Shown: one piece after another, positions 42,415 through 54,575 of the stretch | Layout of the letters: each line of letters opens with the position of its first letter | How positions within the stretch are numbered: the first letter of the stretch is position 1 | The notes under the pieces: generated by a model | The model's input: only the letters and a program-made list of their open reading frames with translations | What the model was told of the DNA's origin: nothing | The model's database searches: none | Assembly (NCBI RefSeq): GCF_004664715.2 | Contig: NC_051075.1 | Span: 89,689,709 to 89,753,708, forward strand | Direction: 5' to 3' | From: Peromyscus leucopus | Lineage: Eukaryota; Chordata; Mammalia; Rodentia; Cricetidae | DNA length: 64,000 bases | Made by a program: the position numbers and the translations under genes

Positions 42415-43761
42415 CATTGTTTAAACCACTTTTGACTGTTATTGACCTTTGTACTAAAACCATGTCTAAAATCCATGCTGCAGAGCCCCCAAAGTTATAG
42501 TTTTGAGTTTAGTATCTGACCAGTCCTGAGAGGTCTGTGACCCCCAGAAAGGAGGTTCAACTGGAGAGGGGTGAAGGGAGGAGAGCTTTTGGTGTGTGTG
42601 TGTGTGGAGGGGTGCTCAGGAGCAAGATCTGTCTGAGGGAACACAGTCTGGAGAAGGCTTTGGCGATGAGGGGTGTGGGTAGAGAACTTTTCTAAGTCAG
42701 TTTAAGACACATGCTTTTACAAGGTTTTTTTTTAAGTTCTTTAAAAAAAAAAATCATAGTTTTCAGAGTTTAAAAAAAAAAAGTGACAAAATTTCCCAAG
42801 ACAGAACTAATGCGTTACTTTCAGGCAGTGAAAAATGTGGGCTCTCTATGGGGAAACGTGACTGCCCCACCCCATCTTCACAGCTGTATCGTCTGCTAAG
42901 TTTCTGACATGGTGAGGGAACAGACAAAAGTGCTTGAGCTTGCTCCGACAGGGCTCAGGAGAGTCTCTTGAAGATAGGAGACTGTGGCTAAAATGAGGCT
43001 CACAGGTCCGGCGACTGACTCAGTCATTTAAGCACACTTTCATTTTGCCAGCCACCAGTATGGTCTCTAAAGAAAGTGCTGTTTGGGCTTTGAATATCTG
43101 AAAGGGAACTCGATCCTCAGGCAATAAGAGGGGGGACACTGGAGACATCCCATCACACAGATCTTGTGTACCAACAGCTCAGTGAGAAAGGTAAATCAAG
43201 CCAGGAGGCAAATTCAACAGCTTATATTTGAACAAGTGAATGTGTTTTTCTTTAAATTCTAGTAACACAGAAGCCTGGACTGATACCACAGGCGATGCCT
43301 GGGATTAGGGAGCTCACAACTGTCTACCAACTCTTAAACAGCTCATCTTTGCTTCCCATGATTCCCAGGTCCTACACTTAATTGAGAAGTTTCTCTGAAC
43401 TTGGGGAGTTCAAACTTAAGATAAATGTTGATCTCAGCAATGACCTAGTAAGGTGTGTTTAATTCCAAATCACAGGTGGCCAGGGTAGAGTGTGGTGAGT
43501 TTTTTCCATACATGCATTGAGAAATATGTCTATGTACCTTCATCCTATCTTCAGGACACTGTAGATGCTCAGGGCTATTTGTGAAATTACTAAAAAGTAA
43601 GGGGGCCTCAACCTCAGAAGTTTAGTTCTTGTGGAAGTCATTTCCTCAGAATATCAGGGTTGCCTTTCATCAGCAAAAGTAGAGAACAGCTTTTTTAGAG
43701 CTGGTACAGCAGGGAAGCATTACATAAAGACTTTGAATATTCTTTCAATTTTTCTGCTCTT
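42415..43761. other. Unique sequence
   Basis: A/T homopolymer patches at 42722-42785; a short TG run at 42592-42606. No transposon or exon supported. Confidence 0.4.
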
Positions 43762-43787
43762 TATTAAAGGTTTACTTTTCTTATTTT

Positions 43788-43836
<49 letters not shown>

Positions 43837-43998
43837 ATGTACAAGTGATTGCAAGTGCTGGAAGAGACCAGAGGTGTCGGATCCTCTGGAAGTGGGGTTA
43901 CAGGTGGCTGTAAACCACCCGACATAGGTTCTGGGAAACAAATTCAGGTCCTCTACAAGAACAAGTGTTCTTAACTGCTGAGCCATCTCTCCAGTCCT
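43762..43998 (-). mobile_element. B3 SINE, antisense, with (GT)n
   Basis: 'taaaggtttacttttcttat', a GT run at 43791-43834, then 'gagaccagaggtgtcggatc', 'ctggaagtggggttacaggt' and 'ctgctgagccatctctccag'. Confidence 0.88.
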
Positions 43999-44557
43999 TT
44001 CTGTATATTTCCTATGAAAGAAACATGTAGTGAACAACAACAACTTGAATCATTTGAAATCAGCCTAGTTACAAAGAACTGCTTCTTTTCAGCACTATCC
44101 TCCACTACAGTAAAATATGTACTTTCAACCAAAAGGGCTGCCCCCACATCCCCCTTGTATTGGTGAGGCTCAACCACACTGCTTTTTTTGGAGTTAAAGA
44201 GTTTGTCTTTATGATTATCCAACAAAATCTCATTGAGAAAGTCCCTGGCCCAAGGGCCAGAAATGCATCTGTGAGCGTGACAAACTCCCATAGCAAATAT
44301 TTTCAACCACATGACATTAGGTAAAAGCAAGTACCACATTCAGTCTGAAAGGGAAACAAATTTTTGTCCCCAACATGCTGTTAAAATGGAAAGAACACTG
44401 AATTCAGCAACAAACCAATTCCATGACCTGGTTAGCCCACTGCAAAAGTGAAGTGTTCATCTAGGTGGTGTCTAGTGCTACTTGTGGGCTAAGAATATTG
44501 TGTCTCAGTCTAAGCTGAAAAAGGAGTTTGTATAAGAGATGGAAAAACTTGCTTCCA
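43999..44557. other. Unique sequence
   Basis: A 122-codon minus-strand frame (43971-44339) overlaps the SINE at its end and has no recognised family. Confidence 0.4.
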
Positions 44558-44690
44558 CCCTGGGGAAATAGTCACACAGGCACGAGGACCCGAGTTCAGA
44601 TCCCCGGCTCTTGTGTGAAGGCCTGGCGTGGCAGTGTGCCCCTGGAAGTCCAGCACTGCAGAGGCAGAGGCATGGATCATTTAAAAAAAA
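44558..44690 (+). mobile_element. B4-type composite SINE
   Basis: 'ccctggggaaatagtcacac', 'gacccgagttcagatccccg', 'gcctggcgtggcagtgtgcc' and 'agcactgcagaggcagaggc' then an A-run: a tRNA-like head fused to a B1-like part. Confidence 0.75.
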
Positions 44691-45837
44691 AATTCCTCAG
44701 AGAAACCACACAGTGGGGTTCGAGACATTGAGACCCAGAGCCAAGACAGCCACTGCACAGGCTCCAGCTGGTGACTGGCCTTGCACATTTTTTCCCCTGT
44801 GTTCTAGACCTCAGATACACTGCATTATGGTTCCTTGACCAAATATGTTCTTGTTGCTCTGGGTTGCTATGACAGAAAGGACAATCAGGAGATTGATTGT
44901 ATGGGTGGTGGGTGTTAAGGAAGAAGCTGCTTCCAGGTGGCACCATTAAAATGGCAGGTGACCCCCTTGCTTTGCTTGTCCCTCAACCCCTCACCCTTCC
45001 TGATTGCCTAAAACCACAGTAGTGTCATGCTCATCTTCAGTGGAACGTCAGAGTATCCCATCTGATGTGAACGGGTAGTTCTCTAAAGGCAATTGTCACC
45101 TTTACCCTGAAAAAGCTTTACTTTCTTAGTTTTTATTTTATTAAAGAGCTGGACCTTGATTTTTATGAGTGAGTTGGAGGAAGACTGTCAAATGTTGAGG
45201 GAAGAAAAAAGAATGATGGGATGTTATCTTCTGTAGAACAAAAAAAAAAAAAAAAGCGTCACACATGTCAGGAACTGACAGGGAAAAACACACAGCCATT
45301 CATAGCCAAAGACATGATGGAAACTTGGGGGACTAATCCCGATGCATACTTTGTTTTCCTTGTAATGGGATGTCAGTTCTGAAGAATAAACAGCCTTCCC
45401 TGAATCCAGAGTTATAAGCACTTATTTGTCTAGATAAAGTACGGAGAAGAAATATTGTACGCTGTAACCCATAAGTCATCTCCATGGGCTCTTGGGTAAG
45501 CAAACTGGGATTTGTATATTTTGACTCAATGAAACACAAGTTGGAAAACAGAGAGGGCTAACAGATCATAATTATGATCTGAAGCAATTGAGACGTGACA
45601 CCTAGAATTTCATCTGTATCTGAAATGCTGACATTAACTATAAATAAAAGTGCCACAACAGGGAATGCCCACCAAAAGGCAGTGAGCCTCAGGTGCCTCA
45701 AGGAAAGCACAGATCAGGGACAAGGGCTAAATCAAAGTTTTCCCTTTGAAAATGGTACCTGCTATTAAATTTTAAATGGGTACTCATGGTGACTTTAAAC
45801 CCCAGTTCTGATGGAAAATCTGAAGAATGGTGCCTTT
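44691..45837. other. Unique sequence
   Basis: A 16-A run at 45240-45255. No repeat or exon supported. Confidence 0.4.
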
Positions 45838-46230
45838 CCTAGCTAGCTTTAATTGTCAATTGGGCATAGTCTCCAGTCATCCGAGAAGAGAATCTCAATC
45901 GAGGGATAATTCAGATCAGACTGGAGTGTGAAAATATCTATGGGAGATTATCTTGATGGTTAACTGAGGTAGGAGGGCCCAGTCCACTATGGGCGGCACA
46001 GTTCCCTAGTCAGGTGGCCATGGGCTGTATAAGAAATCTAGGCAAATATGAGACTTCAAGCCAGCGAACAAGCAGCTTTTTTCCATAGTTTGTGCCTCAA
46101 ATTCATGCCCTGACTTCTTTTAGGGATGGACTGTGACCTGGAAGTTTAAGCTAAATAAACCCTTTTCTCCCTTATGTTGCTTTTGGCCACAGTGTTTTAT
46201 CATAGCGACTGAAGTGAAACTAGAACAGGA
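45838..46230 (+). mobile_element. Rodent LTR-like (MaLR-type) repeat, near full length
   Basis: 'tagctttaattgtcaattgg', 'gagggcccagtccactatgg', 'atgggctgtataagaaatct', 'gatggactgtgacctggaag', 'aataaacccttttctccctt' and 'cacagtgttttatcatagcg' run in the family order. Confidence 0.7.
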
Positions 46231-48349
46231 AGTTAGAACCAAACGTGTATGTGGATAGAAAGGTTGACCTGTCCACTGCTTTGTCGGTTTCTCATCAAAA
46301 GTGGGAGTGCACGTTGGCAAGACTCTCGGATACTACTAGACTCCAATCCAATTGATTTTGTTAACATTTTTTTGTCCTTTCAATACAAGTTAGTATTGAG
46401 TGCCAAGCTTTATGTATGCAGTCTAAGACTACAGAGGAAATGTAGGTGCCCCAAGGAAACCAGTATGGTGTGATTGGTGTGAAGAGCCAATGGCAGGAGG
46501 AAGCTGTCCTCGCAGGCAGCATAGAATGACAAGGAACCCAATCCCAAACACACTCTAAGAATGTAGGCCAGTGCACCTTTAATGACAGAAGATTTTCATT
46601 TCATTCCTTTTTTTCTCTATTGAGGAGAAGTACAAAGGCAGTAAGAACAGTTTACTGTCCAGCATAACATTACAATACTCACGTATGTGGTGGAGAATGT
46701 TTTCTTACCTTTGCATCAAAACAGAATAATTCCAGTCTAATAGGAACTACTTTGAACTTGACATAAGAGAATGTTGTCCCAGATCTACCTATGCCCATTG
46801 ATATCTACTCACTTATTCATGAAATCATTATGACAAAGTTTCTGAAAACTCAATTCTGTTCCAGCAAATGTCCTACCCTTCTGAAATTCAACTTGATCAA
46901 CCACAAAGTGGGTTAATAATCACCATGCTGACAACCTTCTGATGCTCACTGAGAATCCCAGGGGAGTGCAGGAAGGAGGACAGCTACAAAGGAAACTTCA
47001 GGAATATGAAGCTAAGTTGGTTTAACCTACATATACTTGGTCTAACCACCGTGGTGATTATCTTAGCAGGGACCACCTTTTGATCTTCCAAGCTACTATA
47101 GAAAACACAAACTGTCTTCATGGTGTAATAGGTTATTCTTAACACTCTTTAGATAGTCCAAGTCTACCCAAAAACTGTCAAATCATGTGAGATTAGAATG
47201 ATTCTGCTTACTTTTCCCACCATTCACTCAAATAGAAAATATCAGACTCAGAATCTGTCACCTGAATGGGTCCAGATGCCTGCAGAGGCCACTACAGCAC
47301 TCCACCCCTTAGGAAAGACATGATCTCTCCTCTTCTAAAAAGGTCTATTGGGTAGATGTATGTCTAAGTAGATAGAGAGCCTGCTCCATTATGACAACAT
47401 TCAGCAGGCTTCCCATGGCCATCACTCAGTTCTTTCCCTTTCTCCAAGGGTAGGAGTAAACTCAATATTTAGAGTAACAGAATGTTATATACATACTTTT
47501 TTTAAAACCCAGAGATGGTTGAAAGTGAGTAGTCAGTCTGGCTGGACTTTTGGGTGCTTGCTCGAAGGTTAAGCAAATGTCACCAGACCTTTACTTCTTT
47601 TTCAGCTTAGCTAATGCACTTTTGGATTGTGCTGATAGAAACATATTTGGCGTGGAGAAGGGAATATTGCCAGTGTATTCTGGGAATAGCACACCTCAAA
47701 CGCAATGTTCTGTTCAGGACACAGATAAATAAAACACTAGCTGTGTTCAGAGAATTAGGCCTATGCCACTGGCACCTAGAAATCTGGGCCTGGAGGTGAG
47801 AAAATGTAGCAGGAATGTGTCTGCCGTCCTCATTCTAAGAAAGGTTGTCAGAGGAATGACAGATTAGCCTCGCTCTATGCCTCCTGCCCTCCAGAGCCAG
47901 GCCAGGTCTGTGGATGGGTGTGGGAGGAATGAAAAGCTTTCTAAATAATAGGCTAGCTTCTCAACGCAGCCAGATGCCTCAGGAGGCAAGGAGCTCTGGG
48001 GCCCTACAGTGTGCAAGTCAGGGTTTAACTGCCGAATCACCGCAGGCACGAGATGTCCAGGAGCAATTTCAAGAACTAAGGTCTCTTTTATTCTTGGGTC
48101 CCAGGAGTCACAGCAAGGCCTGTGCCCAGTGGCTTCTCTTTTAAATGTTTAAACCAGCCTGCATGGAACCTTCTTCCAATGCATAGAGATTCACTGTTGG
48201 AGGCTATTCTCTTGGGTTATTTCAACTCTGCCACCCTATCCCAATTTAGGCAGAAATAACTCATTCTACAATATAAATGTAGACAATTTTGAATTTCTTA
48301 TAATCTCCTAAATCTAAGATCAGTTGTCAACTTTTTCTCTGTGTAGAAA
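46231..48349. other. 2.1-kb unique stretch, nothing recognised
   Basis: No confident transposon. Short frames (for example 47550-47732, 47914-48144) have no recognised family. Confidence 0.4.
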
Positions 48350-48500
48350 ACATACATAATTCCTATGGGGGACATTGACATTCAGGGAGACTAAACGTGT
48401 AGCTTGGGGTATATGTGAAACCTCTACCTTTTCAGTTTCTCTGTAAGCCTAACACTCTTCCCAAAATAAAGTCTATAAAAACAAACAGAAAAGCAAACAA
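48350..48500 (+). mobile_element. Ancient L1 (L1M-type) 3' end
   Basis: 'tggggtatatgtgaaacctc', 'taccttttcagtttctctgt', 'aagcctaacactcttcccaa' and 'aataaagtctataaaaacaa' follow the terminal pattern of old mammalian L1. Confidence 0.6.
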
Positions 48501-49933
48501 ACTTATGTTTGTTTGAAATAACCTTGACATTAACCAGTTTTCTGAGAAGACTTGGAGAGAGAAACAGCGAGCTCACCTTTCATAATTGGGCTGGGTATAA
48601 TGTAGGAGGTATTGTCAAAGCTGTAGATAGCCGGGTTTAGGGAAATGAATTCTACCCAACCTGAGGTCTGATGGCAATGGTGTAGTTACTGCTCTAGCTC
48701 TGCACAAACAAATGGAAGAGACAGTGCCTCATATCACTGAAGGTCTCTGTAGAGAAGAAGGAACTTCCCAGATGGAGGTGGTGGGGCGATGTAACCAACC
48801 CACCGCTGTAACCAGGCAGGGAGGAGTGAGGTAGCATGGCTGATTCTCCTCTTCCTCTCAGCCATGCTCATCTGAGTGCCTCCTACGGGCAGAACCCACA
48901 GGGAGCCCGGTGGCACGGGCAGCTTTGGCACCATTTAAACATTCTGACGTCACAGAACACAGGTACAGTGCAGAAGGGCTGGGAAGAGATCTGGAGAGTA
49001 AGTGGGACATGTCCAGCCTCCTTTTGTGTCACAGCACACACTTAGACTGTCATTTACTCTCTCTCACCTGTACCTGTAGCCTGGAATGCACCTCGTGTCA
49101 GAATCTATGCGATGTTTTATACTAACAAGGAAAATGTTTATCAGCATTTTGGTTGAACTAAATGTTTGGGTCTACTAAAGGAAAGGTTTTATAAAGAATT
49201 AATTAAATATTATCTGAGTAAACATTAACGGTTTTATAATGGAAGACTCCTGATACCCTCCCTCCCAACAAAGAGCTTTATCGGATTTCAAGGACGACTC
49301 CTCACTGTTTCTTTCTCTCGTGGTCCTATTGTGTTCTTTCCTGAGCAATCCATACAGTGCTTTCCCTTTCATTTCATTATAAATGCTCATGTTCAGGAAA
49401 AGATTGGCTCTCTTGTTGATAACTCAAAATTTCCTATATTTTTTAAAGTAGGGCAAATGTAAGACAGACAGTTTCAATATTAACACTCCTCATGCAGCCT
49501 GCATCCCTGTGGGAGAAACATACCTTGTTTACAGGATAGGAACTACTGTGGCACTGGGGGAGCAGATGCAGCCTTGACAGGAGGTGGGGGATGGGCCAGA
49601 TAGCCCTCCCAGGTTCTGTGCACGCCCCTCCTCCTCACCCAGGAGGAATCATTAGGAAGCTAAAGTCTGGTATTTAAACATACATTCTCTCGTAATTTGG
49701 TGCTCTTCAATGGAGGTTTTTCAGAGCTCAATTTCAGTTTCATCTCAAAGTGGAGTTTCAGACTTACTTGACAATAACAGATTTGCTCTTGAGAGATGAA
49801 AGTGGAAAGTGAAATCTGGACCCTTCCACCCGACTCTGACTCACACTACTGTAGTCTCCGGTTCTCCCAGAGGTTCACAGAAGCACGGCGAGCTACCTTG
49901 GAGGACATGCTCTGCTGCCCAAATCTCCTCAAA

Positions 49934-49934
<1 letters not shown>
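48501..49934. other. Unique sequence, nothing recognised
   Basis: No repeat or exon supported. Confidence 0.4.

Positions 49935-50024
<90 letters not shown>
49935..50024. repeat. (CA)n followed by 39-bp poly-A
   Basis: CA at 49935-49985, A at 49986-50024. No SINE body is attached upstream. Confidence 0.97.
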
Positions 50025-50025
<1 letters not shown>

Positions 50026-50204
50026 ATAGTAGTAAAAGCTGAATTTCTTTTGTGAATTCATTCTTCAAACTCCTGCAAGATCCAGATCACTTAGACCCAA
50101 ACACAATGCACAGATCAGGTTGGGGTCTTTCTTTTGGTCTGGATTTTTTTTACTTATGTGTATAGGGTAGAGTTCCTTGTTACTTAGCTGGAAGGAGACT
50201 CTAA

Positions 50205-50550
50205 ATAGGATAATTGTGGTAAGACACTATGACTAAAAGCACCTTAGGGGAGAAACGGGTTTATTTGGTTTATACCCAGGTCACAATCCATGGTTGAGGG
50301 AAATCAGTACAGGAACTCTAGAGGGAACTTGAAGCAGAAACCATGGAAGAATGGTTCTTTATCAGCTCATGCTTAACTAGCTTTCTTATACAGTCCAAGA
50401 CCTGCCCAAGGAATGGAGCTGCCCACAGTGGGCTGGACTCTTCCACATCAATGAACAATCAAGGCAATGCTCATTGGCCAATTTGATCTGAGCAATCCCT
50501 CAATTGAGAGTCCCTTCTCAGGCGATTATGGCAGATTATTCAAGGACAAA
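50205..50550 (-). mobile_element. Rodent LTR-like (MaLR-type) repeat, antisense
   Basis: 'gacactatgactaaaagcac', 'gaaacgggtttatttggttt', 'caggtcacaatccatggttg', 'cagtgggctggactcttcca' and 'gagcaatccctcaattgaga' are the antisense order of the 45838-46230 element type. Confidence 0.7.
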
Positions 50551-50552
50551 GA

Positions 50553-50577
50553 TGGATGATGATGATGATGATGATGA
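50553..50577. repeat. (GAT)n microsatellite
   Basis: Eight GAT units at the edge of the preceding repeat. Confidence 0.9.
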
Positions 50578-50868
50578 TTCTCAAAGCTAACTGATGAATA
50601 GTTCCCTGAAATGGAATTTCCCTCAATTGCCATGAATCTTCACTTTAGGAAGCAGGCTGGGGACTTTGGCAGAGTTGAGACTCTCTAGTTTCTCATGGGG
50701 AAGACTGAGATATGAGGAATGTTTGGGACATAAACACTGTGTCATTATTAAAGTCAAACTAAAGATCAAGTATTCTAATTCCTTGAAATGTAATTCTATT
50801 GAGAATTTGGTACAAAATGAAACTATTGGCAACAATAGTAAACCTGTGCAGAAAAGGGTAGAAAGTTA

Positions 50869-50870
<2 letters not shown>

Positions 50871-50915
<45 letters not shown>
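50871..50915. repeat. (CA)n microsatellite
   Basis: 45 bp of AC. Confidence 0.97.
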
Positions 50916-50917
<2 letters not shown>

Positions 50918-51994
50918 TAATCACCAGGAATTAGACAAGTTATCTTGTGGTCTCAGTTTGAATAAACAGAGTTTTGTGCAGCATGTCTCAGTGATTCAAT
51001 CCTGGTTATATTTCAAAGAGAAGAGAGACTGGGGTTAGGTCATTCATATGGGATTCTCCTGTGATTTACTGTTTGATTAATATTGCCCAGTGAAAGAATC
51101 GTTTTCAGATTCAACATATTGCTTTTCCCAGAAAATACATGACATGGATACCTTTTGTAAGTAAAGCTCAAACTTGAACAAATTTATCAAAAAGACGGAT
51201 CCAGTTCAAATAATGCAAAGCTCTCCATTGGTCAGATAGTTGGGTTCTGGCAAGGGAGAATCCCGAATATATTGCCTGTTGTAGCCATTTCTGTGTAGAT
51301 ATATATTGGGTGACAGCAGCTTCTGGTTCTTTTACAATAGAGTCTTTTTGGAAGGCAACATAAAGCTTTCATTGGATCATGTATGTCTGTATACTTTACA
51401 ATGTTTGGTGATAAAATATGGAGGGAGCTTGTCAGAGTGAGAGAGTGACAGGTGGTTACACATAAATTCTCTCTTATGTTTCAGGTGGGAACAGAGGACA
51501 GAGAATGGTGTACAACTATCACACTCCCACTGAAATTTTTGGCAGCATTTGACAAAGAAGATCAGAAACTACCCAATTGACTCCATTTTTTTCAGTCATC
51601 CCTTAAAGGAGAAAAAAAATAATAAAGCAATAATATAGGAAGCAACTGGAGAACAGGAAATAGATTTTTGTGTCTAGAGGAGTTGTAAAATGTGTGACTT
51701 CTTTTTAGAATTCAGAAGTACACAGGGTAGGGACCCAGCAATTTCAGCTGGGATTCCAAGGACACATTTCTCACGTTGGTGAATTTGGACAAAGCACAGG
51801 AGGGCTTTATATGTGCAGACACTTACTGCGTTACAGTTCCTCAGACAATCCGGTGGTTGTCGATGACATCGTCACCATTCTGAGTGGCAGACAAGCTACT
51901 CCTCAGTTCAGTCTTCCCATCTACCCACTCACTCACCACTGCAGTGTGTCATTGTTGATTATCAGAGCTCCTTGGATGTCCCCAAGCCCATATG
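50916..51994. other. Unique AT-rich sequence
   Basis: No transposon or exon supported. Confidence 0.4.
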
Positions 51995-52210
51995 TTTTTC
52001 TTTGACTCACTCAATAGTATTTATTTCTTGAGTACCTGTCATGTGCCAGATACTAATGAACAGCCAACATGATCCAAGTTCCCATGTGATTTATGGTCTA
52101 GTGGGGGGAGCAGATTAAAATAGCTACCCAATTCTACCAACAAATAAATATAAGAAAAATAATCACAAAATGCGATGGTCATGTGAAAAAGATCAAACGT
52201 GAGTGTTGAC
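51995..52210 (+). mobile_element. Ancient MIR/L2-class repeat
   Basis: 'tatttatttcttgagtacct', 'gtcatgtgccagatactaat', 'gaacagccaacatgatccaa', 'gatttatggtctagtggggg' and 'taaatataagaaaaataatc' follow an old mammalian repeat with the usual 'tgtgccaggcac' and 'attctagtggggg' blocks. The sub-family is not assigned. Confidence 0.5.
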
Positions 52211-52353
52211 ATGATAAAGGGGGTGGGTGGGGCAACATCATAACAAGCCAGGTGGGCCGTAAATGGAGTGCCTGTTATTGTCTAGTCCATTGTCCTTAGA
52301 GAGCATCCAATAAGTCTATCTTCTTCCAAAACATTAAAAAACAAAGAGCCAGA

Positions 52354-52470
52354 GGATGAGGAGAAGTACTGTGGAGTTCCGTCATACGGACAGGATGAAG
52401 AGAAGTACTGTAGAGTTCCGTCATACGGACAGGATAGAAGTACTGTGGAGTTCTGTCATACGGACAGGAT
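52354..52470 (+). repeat. 39-bp minisatellite, three units, at the start of an L1 3' UTR
   Basis: Units start at 52354, 52393 and 52432 (periods 39 and 39; the third unit is 35 bp because four bases are lost). The unit core is gaagtactgtggagttccgt, which continues 'catacggacagg', and each unit keeps two CpGs (one lost in the third). The array ends at 'ggatagggcaaatgcactca', where recognisable L1 3' UTR starts. Confidence 0.93.
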
Positions 52471-52895
52471 AGGGCAAATGCACTCATGAACTCACAACAG
52501 CTGTGGTTGCCCACACAAGACCTGCATTATATGAAGGCAGTCAACATTCCAGTGAGGATAGGGTGGGGAACATGAGGCTTGAGGAGATTCCCCCTGCCTG
52601 AGGAGATACTGATGTTTAATAGCTGTTGAGTGAAGGAGAGTCATTTTTCTTTAGGAGGGTGGCTGTTGGTGGCTTGTCTATGTACCAGTGGATGGCCCCA
52701 CACGTATATATACATGGGCAGCACTAATTGAACTCAGTGGGCTATTAAAAATGCATGAAATTGAAGGGAGCCTTGTTTTGGAGGAGTTATAAAGGGAGGT
52801 AGGGTGGATATAATCAAGATATATTGTATATACACATAAATGTTCAAAGAATCAATAAATAATATTTAAAAAAAATAAAACAAACAAAGAAAGAA
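52471..52895 (+). mobile_element. L1 (Lx-type) 3' UTR
   Basis: 'gaactcacaacagctgtggt', 'tgcccacacaagacctgcat', 'accagtggatggccccacac', 'tatacatgggcagcactaat', 'tgggctattaaaaatgcatg' and 'aatcaataaataatatttaa'. No ORF2 attached. Confidence 0.85.
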
Positions 52896-53218
52896 AAAAT
52901 CAAAACACTACAACAAAGTGTCATGTGAAGACCAGGACAAACACAAGTAGAGGGAATAATAGATACAAGTTCTAGAGTAATAAGACTTCCTGAGGCAGAG
53001 CCCATTGAAAGGAGGCCAGCACAGTTGCTGTGTGTTTATGTGGAGACACAGGGTTCAGGTGAAGGGGAAGCTGGGTCCCATCACAAGACTTTGTGTCTAA
53101 AGCAGAGAGTCTTCCTCCAAGGACATCCTCAGTTGGATATAAGTAAGGGATCATTCAGTTTTTGTACTTAAAAATATTCTGCCATCTGTACCATCAATAA
53201 AGAGGGTGTGTGTGTGAG
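52896..53218. other. Unique sequence, nothing recognised
   Basis: A-rich at first (continuing the L1 tail), then unrecognised. Confidence 0.4.
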
Positions 53219-53249
53219 AAGGGGGGGTGGAGGGAGGGAGGGAGGGAGG

Positions 53250-53303
<54 letters not shown>
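53219..53303. repeat. (GGGA)n(GA)n purine microsatellite
   Basis: A G-run, GGGA units, then about 27 GA units; purine-only except for one T. Confidence 0.97.
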
Positions 53304-53306
<3 letters not shown>

Positions 53307-54054
53307 GGTATTGCAGTTGCCAGGGACTCTGGAAGGCCAGTGATGGCATGCTAATGTACAGATTCAGGAGATGGTCAGAGGTAGAATTAAAGGGATCCGC
53401 GCTTCTCCTTCTGCCCATTTCCTGTTGTTTTGTTGGCTCAGCAAAACAGGTTTCTCTCCTGCAAAGCTACTTTGAAAGGCTAGAGTCTCTAGGGTTCTCT
53501 GAGCCACCTACGCCAGGTGTCTACAATATAGTGCACCACAGTTCTGACTTGATGTCTATGTTCCGTAAGACTGTGACGATTTACACCATGGAGGCTGCGT
53601 GTTGTCGTTTTTTGTACCCTCACCCCAGCCCAGAGCTCAGGACTCACGTGTGCCAGTGAAGTGTGCCCTCTGACTTCTTCGAGGGCTCTTCAAAGTCCAA
53701 TAGCCATCACAATTGATACTGAAAGGACCGTGGAAGGGCTAGCATATTCTGAGGATACCTGTATCTGTTAGAATTGGCTAAGAAATCTGACAGAAAGCCA
53801 AATTGATCTTTCCAAGGCCGTTTCAGAAGAAGTTCTTGACTAAGGGTAGACTCTCTCAAAAACACTTCAAGTTCCATTTTCAGACCTGCTGGGACAATTG
53901 CAGGTCAGAAAGGATTGTAATACATAACTTGGCAGACACTGTCATTTTTGACAAGGAGTTTGCGTTTATCAGTGTGTGTCTAGGAACTGCTGGATGGCAG
54001 TCAAAACCAAGCTTTCACTAGTGCTCCCCATGTCATGTAAGGAAATTCATTTTA
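53304..54054. other. Unique sequence
   Basis: The downstream 110 codons of a frame beginning in the GA repeat (53210-53659) show no recognised family. Confidence 0.4.
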
Positions 54055-54200
54055 ATTCAGCTCCATAATGATTAAGTACTCAACATGCACCAGGCATTGA
54101 GCCTGGCTGGAAGGGTAGGGATAGAGGTGAAAATATTTCCAAACTCACAGTCCTGTAGGAGAGATAGCTAAATACATGTTTGTACAACTTGGGATGTGTA
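54055..54200 (+). mobile_element. Ancient MIR/L2-class repeat
   Basis: 'tcaacatgcaccaggcattg', 'agcctggctggaagggtagg', 'aactcacagtcctgtaggag' and 'agctaaatacatg': same class as 51995-52210. Confidence 0.5.
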
Positions 54201-54419
54201 TATTGCAGTATATATGCATATATCCAGTATTGAGCGTATGTTCCTGGTAGGAAAATGCATATAAGATGTTTTATTTATTCTTCTGGAAGGAGGAAGCCTG
54301 GAGATAAATTGGTCAAATGGAAGCTTGGATATGCCCAGTGTGTCATCAATCTCTTTGTCAAATTCTCTGGTGTAAAGATGCCCAAGGTGTAGGGACAGAG
54401 GCACCAGTTTTGCACTATC

Positions 54420-54575
54420 TGGACTCAGGTCAGTTGCTTTATCAGGACATGTGCCATCTCTGTAAAAAATCACTTAACAAGTCTTTACCTCAGTTTACCC
54501 AACTGTAAAGTGGGGTAATGATAGAATATTCCTTCTAGTGTTGACATGAGAATCAAAGGAGCGTGTATGAACAGG
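54420..54575 (-). mobile_element. MIR SINE, antisense
   Basis: 'aaaaatcacttaacaagtct', 'ttacctcagtttacccaact', 'gtaaagtggggtaatgatag' and 'gacatgagaatcaaaggagc' follow the antisense MIR core closely. Confidence 0.75.

Noticed and set aside
52354..52470. CRISPR-like array
   Set aside because: The three units are contiguous near-identical copies with no unique spacers, in a mammalian genome next to L1; it is a minisatellite.
53210..53659. 149-codon open frame rich in alternating Arg-Glu
   Set aside because: The Arg-Glu part is a GGGA/GA microsatellite; the remainder has no family resemblance.
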